Source: Heliocidaris tuberculata
Taxonomy: Eukaryota > Echinodermata > Echinoidea > Camarodonta > Echinometridae
Direction of reading: 5' to 3'
Assembly (NCBI GenBank): GCA_025618425.1
Contig: CM046850.1
Coordinates: 28,738,987 to 28,802,986, forward strand
DNA: 64,000 nucleotides
Shown here: piece by piece, positions 21,902-34,200 of the stretch
Numbering within the stretch: position 1 is the first letter of the stretch
Layout of the letters: every line of letters starts with the position of its first letter
Notes under the pieces: generated by a model
What the model was told of the DNA's origin: nothing
Database searches by the model: none
Seen by the model: only the letters and a program-made list of their open reading frames with translations
Made by a program: the position numbers and the translations under genes

Positions 21902-23551
21902 CGTCCCAGAAAAAAAATTATACCAGTCAGAAAAAAGTCTCCATAAATATACATTTCAAAATGTTTGAAGCAAAATTGCATACCTGTTGATAGCTTATAG
22001 GGTCTCTTCTATATAGTAAGAGTCGTGGAAAGGCTTGAAGAATTTTTTTACATTTTGGTCGTTTATAGACAATAATAAAGCACAGGTTAGTGTTCTCTGT
22101 ATATGTAATTCAATTAAATTTCAATTCAAATTAAAGGAAACCAAAACCCAAGGAGAGAATCAGTGTTATTGGAAAGTGAAAATTCAGAGAAGCACTTTAC
22201 AAAAAGTTTCATTAAAATTGGTTAAAAAATGAGAGAGTTATGGAAGTTTGAAAAGTCTTGTTTTACTTTCTATGGGGATCCTCAAATTGGCAAAATTGCT
22301 TCAAAATGGCTGATTTTGTGAACAACTCTCCATTTGTTTTGTACACAGATTTTCAGATTTTCCCCATTATCTCTCAGGGTGCTCCTTGTCTCCTCCTGAA
22401 CTCGACATATGTGGTGTAAAGTACATTTCCCCATTATATATGTTGAGCTCAGAAGGAGATTAACTGCACCTTTAAAGATAATGGGGAAAATCTGAAAATC
22501 TGTGTACAAAACAAATGGAGAGTTGTTCACAAAATCAGCCATTTTGAAGCAATTTTGCCAATTTGAGGATCCCCATAGAAAGTAAAACGAGACTTTTCAA
22601 ACTTCCATAACTCTCTCATTTTTTAACCAATTTTAATGAAACTTTTTGTAAAGTGCTTCTCTGAATTCTCACTTTCCAATAACATTGATTCTCTCCTTGA
22701 GTTTTGGTTTCCTTTAACATTTATTTTCTTCCATTGATTTTGACAACATTCAACATCTGTTCAAATAGTACAATTTACATGCATATAAAGTAATATCAGT
22801 ACAATCAAGAACAAGTTACATAGGGAAGAAGGCGCAGTCCCAATAAGCCAGATTACGTATCTCATCAACGTTATTATGCTTCAGTGAGCAATTAAACTTT
22901 ATTGAGTGCTTTGAAATATGAATGTTGGCGAGTGTTTGAATTCAAGCTGGCTTTTTCAGTCAACGAGAAAGTTTTGATGGGATTGGTCAGGACATACAGA
23001 AAACTTAAGCCTATTCTTTCATATGACTGCTTTTTCAGATATAACTCTCAACTTTGCTGATATACCAGCCAGAACGAACCAATAGAAATTTTTGTCAACC
23101 ATGGATTTTGCACCATTTCACAACAATGGCTTTTGCTCACATCGAGCTTAAAATATTGTTAGATGCTTTGGTGTCATTTGATACGAGAGACCCTAAGCTA
23201 TCCATAGGTATAAAATTTCATGAACATCTTAAAATGTACAATTATGGGGAGGCCTTTTCCAACCGTCAACCTTTTGAACGCTTCTCAAATTTCTTTATAC
23301 CAGCCAGAACGGCCAGAACAAATGCCAATTATTTTAAAGTTTGAATTTTGCACCCTTTCGCAAACCGAGTCACTTTTGCTCATTCGAGCTTAAAATATCG
23401 TCAGATTTGTTGGGGCCATCCAGCAGCCATTTGATAGAAGAGACCTAAGCTAGGCCACAGGTATGACACTTTTCCAACAAATATTTTGAAATGTTCATTT
23501 GGGGAGACTTTTTCCACTCCCCCTGTAGTAACTTTTTTTTCTGGGACGCAC
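21902..23551. mobile_element. DNA element with about 75-bp inverted ends, carrying internal tandem units and a nested hairpin
   Basis: GCGTCCCAGAAAAAAA at the left is mirrored at the right. Similarity extends inward through AAAAAGTCTCC and ACATTTCAAAAT words. Two internal tandem units of about 240 bp start with ATACCAGCCAGAACG (near 23062 and 23297). A 587-bp hairpin element is inserted at 22131. No transposase is seen. Confidence 0.6.
22131..22717. mobile_element. 587-bp TTAA hairpin element, copy 1
   Basis: TTAAAGGAAACCAAAACCC at the left and its complement at the right enclose arms of about 280 bp that are nearly perfect complements. Transcribed, it forms one long hairpin with a short loop near 22425. 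ORFs on both strands mirror one another. Confidence 0.85.
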
Positions 23552-24182
23552 TGTATCTAAAAAGTATATAATCGTACGTAGTTGGTATGCTTCTATACGA
23601 CCCGCCCCTCCCCTCCCGTCCTGTCAAATTTCTGCCAGTTTTCTATGGCTATGTAGTATATTTTGGGATTTAGTTTAAACTTTTTGGTAGGTCCATCTCT
23701 TTCGGATGAAAAAGGTCGGTCCTCAGACCTAAATAATGATACACACAGCCCACATGTGAATTAAATTAAGTCATTATTAACAGGAGCTGAATTTTGTTAA
23801 CTGGGAGTCACAATTTCGAACTCAGTGTGTGCAGCGCAAAAGATTATTTTTTTTCAGACGCCATATATGTTTGAGAAATGACACATTTGAGTGCACTTTG
23901 GGGGTTTATGGCGACTAGGTTTTAAAAGGGAGCACGAAAAGGTGCCCTTCCCCAAACAGTCCGTCAGTGATTTATCAATAAATCCTCTAACGCCTCCATA
24001 TCCCCCCCCCCCCCCCCCCCCCCCCCCCCCGCCCAACCTCCACCCTCCCGCTGTCCCGCATGGAACCCGGCCCTTTGAATGACTCATCCGATCGGTATTG
24101 TTTATGGGTTTATTGTGTGCACATGGATGGGTACATACATTTCGTGTACAAAACATACGCAGCCGACCATCCGTGAGCAACA

Positions 24183-24220
24183 GCCAATCAAAGCTCTCGA
24201 TTTGCGGCGGTGAGTTTGAA
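24183..24220 (+). promoter_or_regulatory. CCAAT box plus CDE/CHR-type cell-cycle element, inferred ECT2 promoter
   Basis: GCCAATCA (24183-24190) is followed 15 bp later by GGCGG (24206-24210), a 4-bp spacer, and TTTGAA (24215-24220). CDE (GGCGG) four bases before CHR (TTTGAA) with an upstream CCAAT is the known arrangement in G2/M genes such as CDK1 and CDC25C, bound by DREAM, MMB and NF-Y. ECT2 is a G2/M gene and its first coding exon is 4 kb downstream behind an acceptor, so an untranslated exon 1 just after 24220 is expected. Assignment to ECT2 is inference. Confidence 0.55.
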
Positions 24221-25408
24221 TGGAGAAAATATGGCTGCGATTTGATGCGTGCGATCCGGAAGGTTTTGACGGAAGGAAAGAGGTTTGTTTGACGATATTT
24301 CTTCATTGTCTGCCTTGATTATATGATTTATAATGATGACATTGTGATGTTGATATAAATTTACAAATTGAAATGAGCTATTTTCATCATTAATTGTGAA
24401 ACAATGATGTTTGCCTTTGGCATTTTCCTGTATGATTTTTTTTTTTGTGTACGGTATGTTGTGAATGAATTAACGTGTCGCCATGGCCATGGATGTGATC
24501 ACCGACTGCAGCTGCGCTGCATGACCGCAGCTTCGTTGGCCGGTGGTCCGGCCAGTGCGGCGGGGCCATCATCATAATCATTCATGCCCAGAAATGCAGA
24601 AATAACTGACTATATAGGGAATTCTTGAATTGGCATTTGTCAACCATTCCTGTACACAGTCATGGACGAATGTCATTTTTATTTCAGAATTCCCTGGCCC
24701 TGTAGGCTGTACATATGGCAGTTTTTGAGGTGCAGCCAGTACGCACGTCCATTCGGCCAAGCCTGAGCTGACCAGACGCGTGCCGTTCGAAGGACCCCCT
24801 TAACAATGTACAAAATTAATTGAAAACGTATGTTTAACTTCTAATTTTACGATATAGACCTACTCACATGAAATCAATAGCTTGGATGGATTTGTTGAAG
24901 TTCAATCCCCAGCAAGCCGTCAGGCAATGTCCACAGGGTATAAAATTTCAACTTTTGACTGCCAAAACCTGTCCATCATGTCCATCGCCGAACTAATTCA
25001 AAATACTAGTTATGCACGGGTGTGTGTCACTGACCTTTCAAAGTGCTACGATTACATTCCGGGTCACTTCTGCCATACAGTAGCTCAGCTATGTTGGCAG
25101 ACAACGCAATAAATATCGTTTTTTGGTAAGTTGTAAGTTTTTTAACTAAATTTAACTTAATGATTGTAATTTGTAATCAATCAATAGTTGGAAGTTTTAT
25201 TTAGTTTAATTTTTAGTTCAAAACTATTTGTAATTTCAGCAAAAAGCATGTAGTCGCACTTTGTCATCGCAGTTCGCAACGCTAGAAAACTGCTGACTTG
25301 TACAGCGCTCTCGCTTTGCAACAGCGCTGTGTATAGTTAGCCAATATGGGATATTGGATTGGGAATGGGAGACTCAGACTTTCCCGGTCTCCCAGTCCCA
25401 TACTGGCC

Positions 25409-25954
25409 TAGCCTTTTGACAAGGCCTCGTGACTTGGCTATTTTCCTCGTCATGCTGTGCCTGAGATGAGACTAGCCGTCGACGAAAAGAATCAACACGG
25501 CCCGGGTGAACGCGCGATCGAGCGACTTTAGTCGCGAGGCCTTTTGGAACCTGGGTTTCCATCGTCCGATATGAATTATTCACGAGTTGACATTCGTATG
25601 CTAACACGCCTACCGAGGATTATCGACCAATCACAACGGTATCTGCGGGGCTTGCTTTCCATGATTGATGTAGCTTGCATGGGATGCCGAGATGAAGGCG
25701 AATTTGCATTCCAAATTGATGCTGACGTCATGCGAAGATACGTTCGCTGATTGGCTCCTACCTATAAGGTAGCAGATCCTCGCTAGGAACAAGGGATAGC
25801 ATAAGAAATACAGGCCAGGTTCCAAAAGGCCCTCGCGACTCACGTCGCTCGATCGCGCATTCACCGGGCTGGGCGGCTAGTCTTGTTATGCAGCCACTAC
25901 TAGCTTACTTGCCGAGAAAAATAGCCAAGTCACGAGGGCCTTGTCAAAAGGCTA
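25409..25954. mobile_element. Foldback element with 9-bp target duplication
   Basis: TAGCCTTTTGACAAGG at the left and its complement at the right begin inverted arms longer than 100 bp. ATACTGGCC flanks both sides (25400-25408 and 25955-25963). A 9-bp duplication again suggests a Mutator-type transposase. It is CpG-rich (CGCGATCGAGCGAC in both arms) and the central part holds CCAATCA and TGATTGGCT. It lies in ECT2 intron 1 (untranslated part). Confidence 0.8.
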
Positions 25955-26363
25955 ATACTGGCCGTGCGCCTCTACTGGTAATGTAAAATCTGTTACTCTA
26001 AAAAAGTTAGGCGTCATAGTGATAGAGGATGTTTAGACTCTAAAATCTGTTAGCATGGTAAGTGTTTACTTAGGCCGAATAACAATAACATTTAAAATTC
26101 ATTCCATTTGGGATTTGGGAATATGCTTCACTGACATGACTGAGTCTGACATGTTTGAGTCTAAAAGTAAGAGAAGCTCTATTTCTGTCTCCACCCTCTT
26201 TACCTCTTTAGATCTAGATCTAAATCTTTTTTTTTTAAATAAATTTTAAATAATGAATAAAATAATAACTCCTCCAACAAGACAGATTTTTGTGTAATGA
26301 CATTGACTGATCAGTTTTGGAAGGACAGAAAATAAACTAGAAATGTAATTCGTCTCTGCAGAC

Positions 26364-26913
26364 GAATTAGGTGGTCTGTCTTGAACTGGTAAATTCTTAT
26401 GTAAGATATGATGATTGGGCAAGATAGTGATCATGATAGGGTCGACGACAATGATAAGATGGCCATATATATGACAGTGAAATTGACCATCCGAAATATG
26501 AAAGAGAAATGACATTTCGTTATGAACATACATGACCATACAAGACAATAAGTTGATTTTCAGAAAATGGCACCTGGATAAAGTTATAATTACATCATGA
26601 CCTTGTTGTTTTCACAGCATAATTCTCCTACCAACACTCATGTCTGTGCCAACTTTCATAAAGATTCAAGATTCCGTTTTTAAGTAATCAGCCCCGCAAA
26701 AAAAGGTGGTGTGGGTGGTTTTCGGTTAATTAGTATGAGATTTTCCGTTTTTTCATCTGGCATTGGGTGAAAAAATGGGAGATTTTTAACGAATCTTTGA
26801 GTTGGAAGTAAAATGGACATGCATTTCCTACAAGTTTCCACCATTGGTTTTGTTCTTGAAGGCAGGATGGACGAGAAATTAAGGTAAAGATAGACAAGAA
26901 AACGACGTCTACA

Positions 26914-26951
<38 letters not shown>

Positions 26952-27630
26952 GAATTGAGCTGTGAATCTGATTTTTGGTGTGCATGATATTTGGTCGAAA
27001 TGTGATGGACGAGGCAAAATTGGGGGTCAATGGACTATTTAAAGAGCTACAATGAATTTTGTATAGGCATGTTTTTGGCCGTTTTTACGTTATAAGCCCC
27101 ATAGACGCGCGCACGGATTTTGAACTTTGAGGCGCGCGTACGACCTTATCGTCAGTTGTAATTGATTCTAAATTGATGGAAAATGTCAAGAATAGTCTAA
27201 GGATTGCAAATCAAGCGAAAAAACGGCGTTTTTACGTTATTTAGGACTTGCGCACGCGCACGTCATGACCTCGACATGACTGTTCATGACATGACATGAT
27301 GACCCATGACGTGAAGTTAATGTCATGTAAATATGGATGATTTTTCATGATTGGTTATGAAGATATGATTGAAAATGTGATTTTACAAAATGGCGCCTGG
27401 ATGACGTCACGATGACCTGTTGACCTTGAAATGCAAACGGGAACATGACCTCATAGCATGACATGACTCATAAAAATTTCATGAAAATTGATGCATTACT
27501 TTCAAAGATCTCGAATGGACAAGAAATGGGGGAAATAAAAATAAGAAATAAAGAAAGAAAGAAAGAAAGAAAGAAAGAAAATTCGTACGAATCCAAAAGG
27601 TGATCTGTCGATTACGACAGACCACCTAAT
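26364..27630. mobile_element. Interspersed element bounded by AATTAGGTGGTCTGTC inverted ends
   Basis: The 16-bp word appears at 26364 and inverted at the right end near 27630. The inside includes a 34-base A run (26917-26950), CATGACATGAC-rich sequence (27260-27340) and a (GAAA)n stretch (27549-27579). No protein is recognisable. Confidence 0.5.
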
Positions 27631-28213
27631 TAACTGAAATTCTCACTGGGAAGATAAGCAAATGTTGGTTAAGTTAAATTAAAGAATTCCCCATACCAGA
27701 GGTCTAAGTTTGGGATCGGCCAAAAAAATCTGACTTTATTTTGTTCTTGTTCATATTGTTCAACATGAAATATTGAAGAGTAGACCCATTAAAAAAATGA
27801 CACAATGAGGTAACAAATTAAGCGCATTGTCAACTAATTTTCAGCCTCTTTCTATATAGACCTCTAGTCTAGTGCATTTTTGGTATTTGTATAAATGTGC
27901 GGTTAAAATTAATAGTATAAAATGTTCTTGAAAATCCGGATGAAAAACTAGGAATAAAATATATCTGCCCCAAATAGATTAAATGCATTTAAAGAAACCC
28001 TCCTCCCAGTATGTAGAATACATGTAGGTCTATATTTTGTTAATCAATGTCACAACCCAAAAGTAAAATTTCCTCTCTCACTACTTTATTTTTTAATTGT
28101 TGTATTCTCTTGCATTCGATAGAATCTGACAACTTTATTTATTCTGAGCCACTTATCAACAAGTTCCTGATCAGCTACCTGAATTTATTAGTTCAAGAAG
28201 AGTGACAGAGACA

Positions 28214-31200
28214 ATGGCAGGGCCTATGGAAGTGACTGACTCTCAGCTGAGTTGCAGTACGACCTTCAGTACGACCTTCAGTACATCAACTATGAATGAT
28301 ACTACAAGACAGAGTGAGTATAGAGTACCGAAGTGTGAAGTCATACTGGCCAAGTTGTCAATGTTGCTGGTTCCAAACAATTTTGTGCTAAACAATGGCT
28401 TGGTGATCACACCAGTGCCAAACACTGAAATTGCCCTGCTCCAGCCCGTTGCTTGAATGATTTCGCGGTGAACCTCATGTGCGGGCTCTGTAGTTTGGAA
28501 CCAGTATCCTGGACGACGAGCGAATATGACATCAGCACTTCGGTACTCTATAGTTGGCACTATTTTTATGTCAATTCATGCTTTTTCCTCCATAGTTCAA
28601 ATTTCAGGAAAGGAAGCAAAAAATGTTACTTGCAAATGGCAATGTGTAGCAGTTTTACAGTGAAGTGCAAGTTCAGCTTAATTAAAGTCCACTGGCTAAA
28701 AGTAAAATTTTCAACAGTATACATCACTATTGTGTCACTGTTTTGGTACATGTATATCAAAGCTAGGGATGATACAACAAAGCACTTTGTATCCACTGGA
28801 AAAAGGCACTTTTTATTATCATTATCATTATTTAAAATTTGTCCTTAGAAGGCTGCATCATAAGAAGGTCTTCTGGAAAAGTGCTGCTTCAGAGTAATGA
28901 AGATAAATCGCACTGTGAGTTCAGTGCCTCATATTCAATATATGTTTTGAAAATCCTATGTCATTGTATCACAGGTTCATTGACTGCTGTGGATGTGAGG
29001 TTTTGTTTGATAGGTGCTGAGCTGAGACAGCATACACAGCTTCATAATGCATTACAAGTAAGTATAACTTCTGAAGTACCGTGTCAGTGTGAAGTGCAGA
29101 ATGGTGAAGCCGACATTGTAATGGTGAACCAGAAAAATGAGTCAATGTGCATTTTTATTGAAAACTAGGCTGGACTGGATGCTGAGTTGCTGACAAGCAC
29201 CTAGGATTCTGTAATGCTTCAAATCTGAGTCCGGAACCTCGTAATTGAAAAAATAAAAATAAAAAAGGGCTCATGCATATCTATCCTAAAAATCTCAGTC
29301 TGGACCCAGTTGTAGGCAACGGATACATGTACGTGTGACAGCAATCTTCATCTGTGTACTGTCAATATTCACTAAAAATATAAATTTGTTGTCATGAAAT
29401 ACATCTATATACACTACCCTGTGCACATTTACTGTATGCCTGAGTGTGCTGCTAAGTGGTGTACAGAAATTGATGTTTTAAGTTACCTACATGTAGAAGT
29501 ATAGTGAATTACATAGTATGTACTTTCAGTCATCAGTAAATAAAATCTTTCTCCCTTTCATATTTTGACCATTTCTAGACTATAATATTATTGCTCTTTA
29601 CAAAACTCTACCTTGTGATTAAATGATGTTGCATTTTGTTTTTCCATATGACAGAAAATGAAGATGCCATATGTGTTCTCGGATACGGGCCAGGAGTACA
29701 GCAAACAGGATGACCAGGCAGAGACAGTATTTGTAATGTCGGAGTTTGAAGGAGAGATCTTTGATGTGCTGACAAGTAAAAACCGTCACATTCTAGGGAC
29801 CACAGCAATATTACAGAGTGCGGCTACAGATGAGGTGAGTTGTTTTGAGCTGTGATGGCAGTAATATCACTTAGCAGAGAATACAGCTTGTCACAAACAA
29901 TTATCTTGACATCAATGCAATGCATTAGAGAGTTTCTGTAAGATTTCTGAGCTGGCATGTGGTGAAAACTTTTGTGCACTGTTGTCTAGGTTAAAATCAG
30001 AGTCTCATACACTTTGGCACTCTCTGTGCTAGTACAAAAAATGAACCAATATGATTGGTAAATTCTAAATTCTCCAAGATACGAGTATCAACAATTAGTG
30101 ACAAGCAATTTATGAACAAGGTCAAACTGTGCTTTTGGCAGAGTACTTTGGTCCCTTCTACTCTGTTCTGCCTAGAATGTTGTATGGCTAGTTCACTCAG
30201 TTTGGACCAGATGTAAACAAAAAATGTTCTGGGGTGGTATTCTGAGATTTATTTTAACTTGATTTTAGTGAAAAGATTTTAATTGTCATAACAAATTTCA
30301 AATTGCAACGTTTCATTGGTGTTTGCGCAGATGAATTCTGTGTATGCAGCCACTTTTGCACCAGCATTAACCATTGATGCGCCATAAGCGTACATTTTGT
30401 TATGACAATTGAAATTATTTCACTAAAATCAAGATAAAATAAATCTCAGAATACCATTCCTAGTCACTAGGATCTAACCCTGCCTCATCTCCTATGTCTT
30501 TCCAGCACCTCCCCTGCGTGACGAGACCGCTGTTCTGCAGACACATGGACAAGCTGGTGATCTGCTTCACTGGATTTGTAGACAAGGCTGAAATCAAGAG
30601 ATTGGTTGTGCTGATACACAACATGGCTGGTAGCATCCGCAAAGACTACGGTCCTCGAGTCACCCACCTTGTGGCGAATTCATCCAACAGTGAGAAATAC
30701 AGGGTGAGTGGGATAATGCTGTCTGTGTACATCTATTCTACCTTGTCACTTGTCAGGCAGGAAGAGGATCTTGTTCCTGGTATGAAGAGCTTGAGGCCTT
30801 ACACCAAGATCAGTATGACGTGCAGAGCAAAGACATGTTGCAACGAATTCTATTCAAGTGGCTCGATCACATATTCAGCTTTAACATTTGTCATTTGCTG
30901 CATTTGTCCTTTTCTGAACAGTATCATAAGGGATATCCAAGTTAGCTGTTGTATGATAATGGCAGATTAAAGGGGGGGGGGGGAGATAAAACTGGCCCAT
31001 GCACCCCCCCCCCCCCCCCAACCTAAAAAATCAAAACTCAATCGGGTGAATTGGGCATACCTTCCATAAAGTTATACTTGTACCTAAAAAGTGTGACAAC
31101 TTTTATTTTGATTGTCAGATTTTTTTCAGAATTGTGCCCCCTTTTCAAAAAAAGAATCCTGGATCTGCCCCTGTTGTACGGTACCTTCCAACATGTCCAA

Positions 31201-34200
31201 ACTGTGTATTGTATTTAGATAGCTCCTGTGATCAAAAATATTTTTTTTCAGTGATTTGGATGAATTAAGTTTTTGAGTGATGGTCATTGTATCTCCTATA
31301 TACCGCAAACATCAGTAACCCTTTAGTTTAGGTTCCCAGCAGTCAGTATGGATGAACTGTTGTCTTTGGATAATGATTGTTGTATCCTTTCTTTACCTCA
31401 GGTTGCCGTGAGTTTAGGTACACCTATCATGACTAAAGAATGGATCCAGGCTACATGGGATAACCGTCATAATCAGGAATGCAGTGCAACCTCGGAAGAA
31501 ATGGTGAGCATACATTCAACTTCAATTCTTTCATCTTCTCTACTACATCTCTTTTTATTTCTCTTTGTTAAATATGGAAAATTGTGGTTAAAAATGGTGC
31601 TTAACCCCTTCTGTTCCATTAGGTTTATGAAAAAATAATCATTGAAGATCGAGTGACTTTTATGGTCAAATTCTTTGTTTCATTGTTGATTTTGGCTTAA
31701 AGTACACTCATGGGAACATCTGTATGTTATCTTTATCTTTTTCTGTCTCAAAAAGAAATGAACAGCTATACTTGGTAAAAAATTACACTCAAACATTCTC
31801 GGGTGGAATTACCAAAACATGGCACAGAGGGGATTGAAAAGAAATGAAATGTCACTTCCACTGATGTAATTGTTCAATCATGTTTGCCTCTCATGGGACA
31901 AAAGATATAAAACTATTGAATTTTAACCTACAGTGATGCAACTGTTCAATTTATTATCTGATTTCTTTTTTCATTCCTCTAACAAAAGTTCTTGTGGTCT
32001 TTCTTTTTTTTTAACTAGCTGAGGTATAAGATGCCTCCATTTTTTGGTTGTACCTTGGGCTTTGTAGGCTTCACACAGGAAGATCAGAGACACATGGAAG
32101 AAATCACACAAACACAAGGTAGGTTTGATTATTCTGTTAGCTCTAGTACACATGTGCTCAGTTTTGCTACTCTTGTAGTCGGTAAAAGATATGTTGTGCC
32201 TCTTTTCTTACCATGACATATAAAGTTATCTATTTTGTATAGGGACGAATGTATCTTTACCTTTTACACAACCACCTTGAAAAAAAAACTGCTGCGGTAA
32301 AATAACATTTTTTAATGTGTGCTCAAGTACTTTTTATTACCCCTCCACTTACCATTCATTTACATGTTAAATGGTTTCCTTTAGCCACGGCGGTTATTTT
32401 GTTCAGCAGTTTACTGCACCAGGCTTAACTATACAACCCATCTCTATCTCTTCCCTCTCTATCTCTCTCCGTACTATATTCATTTTCTTTTGCATGCCTT
32501 TCCCTTTTTCACTCTTATCCCCCATCTCTCTCTCTCTGTCTCTCTCTACCATTTCTGCATGATAGATCTGGCCCTCATCATAGGTTAACTCATATTCTCT
32601 TCATGTGTTGTTTTTTTTTTCTAGATGGCTGTGTAGAACCCATTGCCCATGAGTAAACAAATAGTAGTTAATGAAAATACTGTAACTGAACCAGTCTTGG
32701 ACTGTTCAAGACAATTTTTTTTTTTTAATTTTCTTATTTTAATATATTTCTATGAACTGTTTTGGCCACTCTCCCCCTTCTTTCTCTCATCTAACCTTTA
32801 CTTTATTTCTGTTCTTATTTTTAAGGTGGCAGTATAGAAGCCATTGCCAATGATTCTTGTACGCACATAGTAGTTGATGAGAACACTGTGGCTGAACAAG
32901 TCTTGGACTATCCAAACAAGATCAAAGTAGTCAAACAAGAGGTAAGGTCCATCATGCCAAATGAAAAGAAAGAAATTCTCAGTGTATATATCATGGAATA
33001 CAAATTTATTGTTCCAGGGGGGTGATTCACTAACTGGGATCGATATCGTTCCTAAAATCAATTTTCGGGATTGATTTCATTCCCAGCTTAAAATTAATTC
33101 CACCTTACTGATTCACTAAATCGCTTTTAGGATGGAATCAATTTTATCATGAATATATATGAGCGCAAATGAATATTTACGAGCGCACTCATTCCAACCA
33201 ATCAACGTACTCAAATTTCAGTCACCGCCCCTCAGTCACCCGACCTAATTCTCTACCTAGCGCGTAGCTAGTGCGCGTTACCTAGCTACTGCATTAATTG
33301 CGCGCACGCATCGACTGGACATACACAGGGCCTAGGCTAGGGCCTATGGCTAGGGAAATGGGCGTGCAGGCAGGCACAGCGTAGCCGCGCCCAGGTTGGG
33401 GCGCGGGCGGGCATGCAGTGGAGTGACCGTTTGTGATTGTTAGGAGCGATCCGGATCACTCCCAACCTTAAAATCAATTCAGAGGCTGGAATCAATCCCA
33501 AATACCTTAGTGAATCAGTCACTAAAAGCGATATCGCTCTTAGGATGGATATTGTTCCTAAAATTGATTTTTTCTTATTTGGGATTAATTTTAGCTGTCA
33601 GTGAATCACCCCCCAGGATTCCATTTCATATTTTTTATAGATCTGTGACGGTCAATAAAGCTGTAAGGGATAAACGTTGTCCACCCCACATATGCATCAC
33701 ATATACTCCTTTCCTGTGTATTTATTTCTACAAATATAAAGCTCCTTTATTTGTATAGGAAAATTTGATAATCATGTGCCAGAAATTTTGGTCAACATCT
33801 GATTTCATTCTGCGAAGATTGTGTGGAACCCATCACTGTTTCTGAATAAACTTACATTAATCTTTTTTTGTTTGGATGCTCTTTTTTTTCTCTCTAGTGG
33901 TTCTGGGCCAGCATTCAGATGGATGCGAGAGCAGAGGAAAATCTTTATGCATTCAGAATGGTAAGTACATGTACCTGCCAATTTTCATTTATCATTTTCA
34001 TGTATTTCCAATTCGTTTTTTCTTCTTTTGCCATTTATTATCTTTTCATCAGCAGTTTAATAAATGACAAAAAAATTACCATGTCACACACTATAACATT
34101 TGGATGTATTACTGACTTTCTTGAAAAAGAAAAAAAAAACTTGACCTTTTTGCAAAAGCAAGTTATTGGATAGCACAAAACTATTTGTGATCAGTGTAAT

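Larger units (their letters stand above)
19440..24180. other. RFC4-ECT2 intergenic interval
   Basis: Apart from the transposable elements listed separately it holds poly(C/G) runs, including 29 consecutive C at 24002-24030, and AT-rich filler. No conserved reading frame was found. The interval separates two inferred divergent promoters. Confidence 0.6.

Noticed and set aside
22282..22542. 86-aa ORF, nearly identical to one at 39324
   Set aside because: Both are the arm of the 587-bp hairpin element; the opposite strand encodes the mirrored ORF.
23854..24306. 150-aa minus ORF with a polyglycine stretch
   Set aside because: The glycines come from the 29-base C run and the ORF crosses the inferred ECT2 promoter; no domain.
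28243..28560. 105-aa minus-strand ORF
   Set aside because: It spans a MITE from end to end, including both inverted ends, and resembles no protein.
31348..31401. MDELLSLDN as an alternative ECT2 start
   Set aside because: It is intronic sequence running into exon 6; starting there would omit BRCT0 and BRCT1 and no promoter signal is seen.
33815..33850. Possible third copy of ECT2 exon 8 (TGTGTGGAACCCATCAC)
   Set aside because: Only about 30 bp resemble the broken duplicate at 32625, too short to separate from chance.
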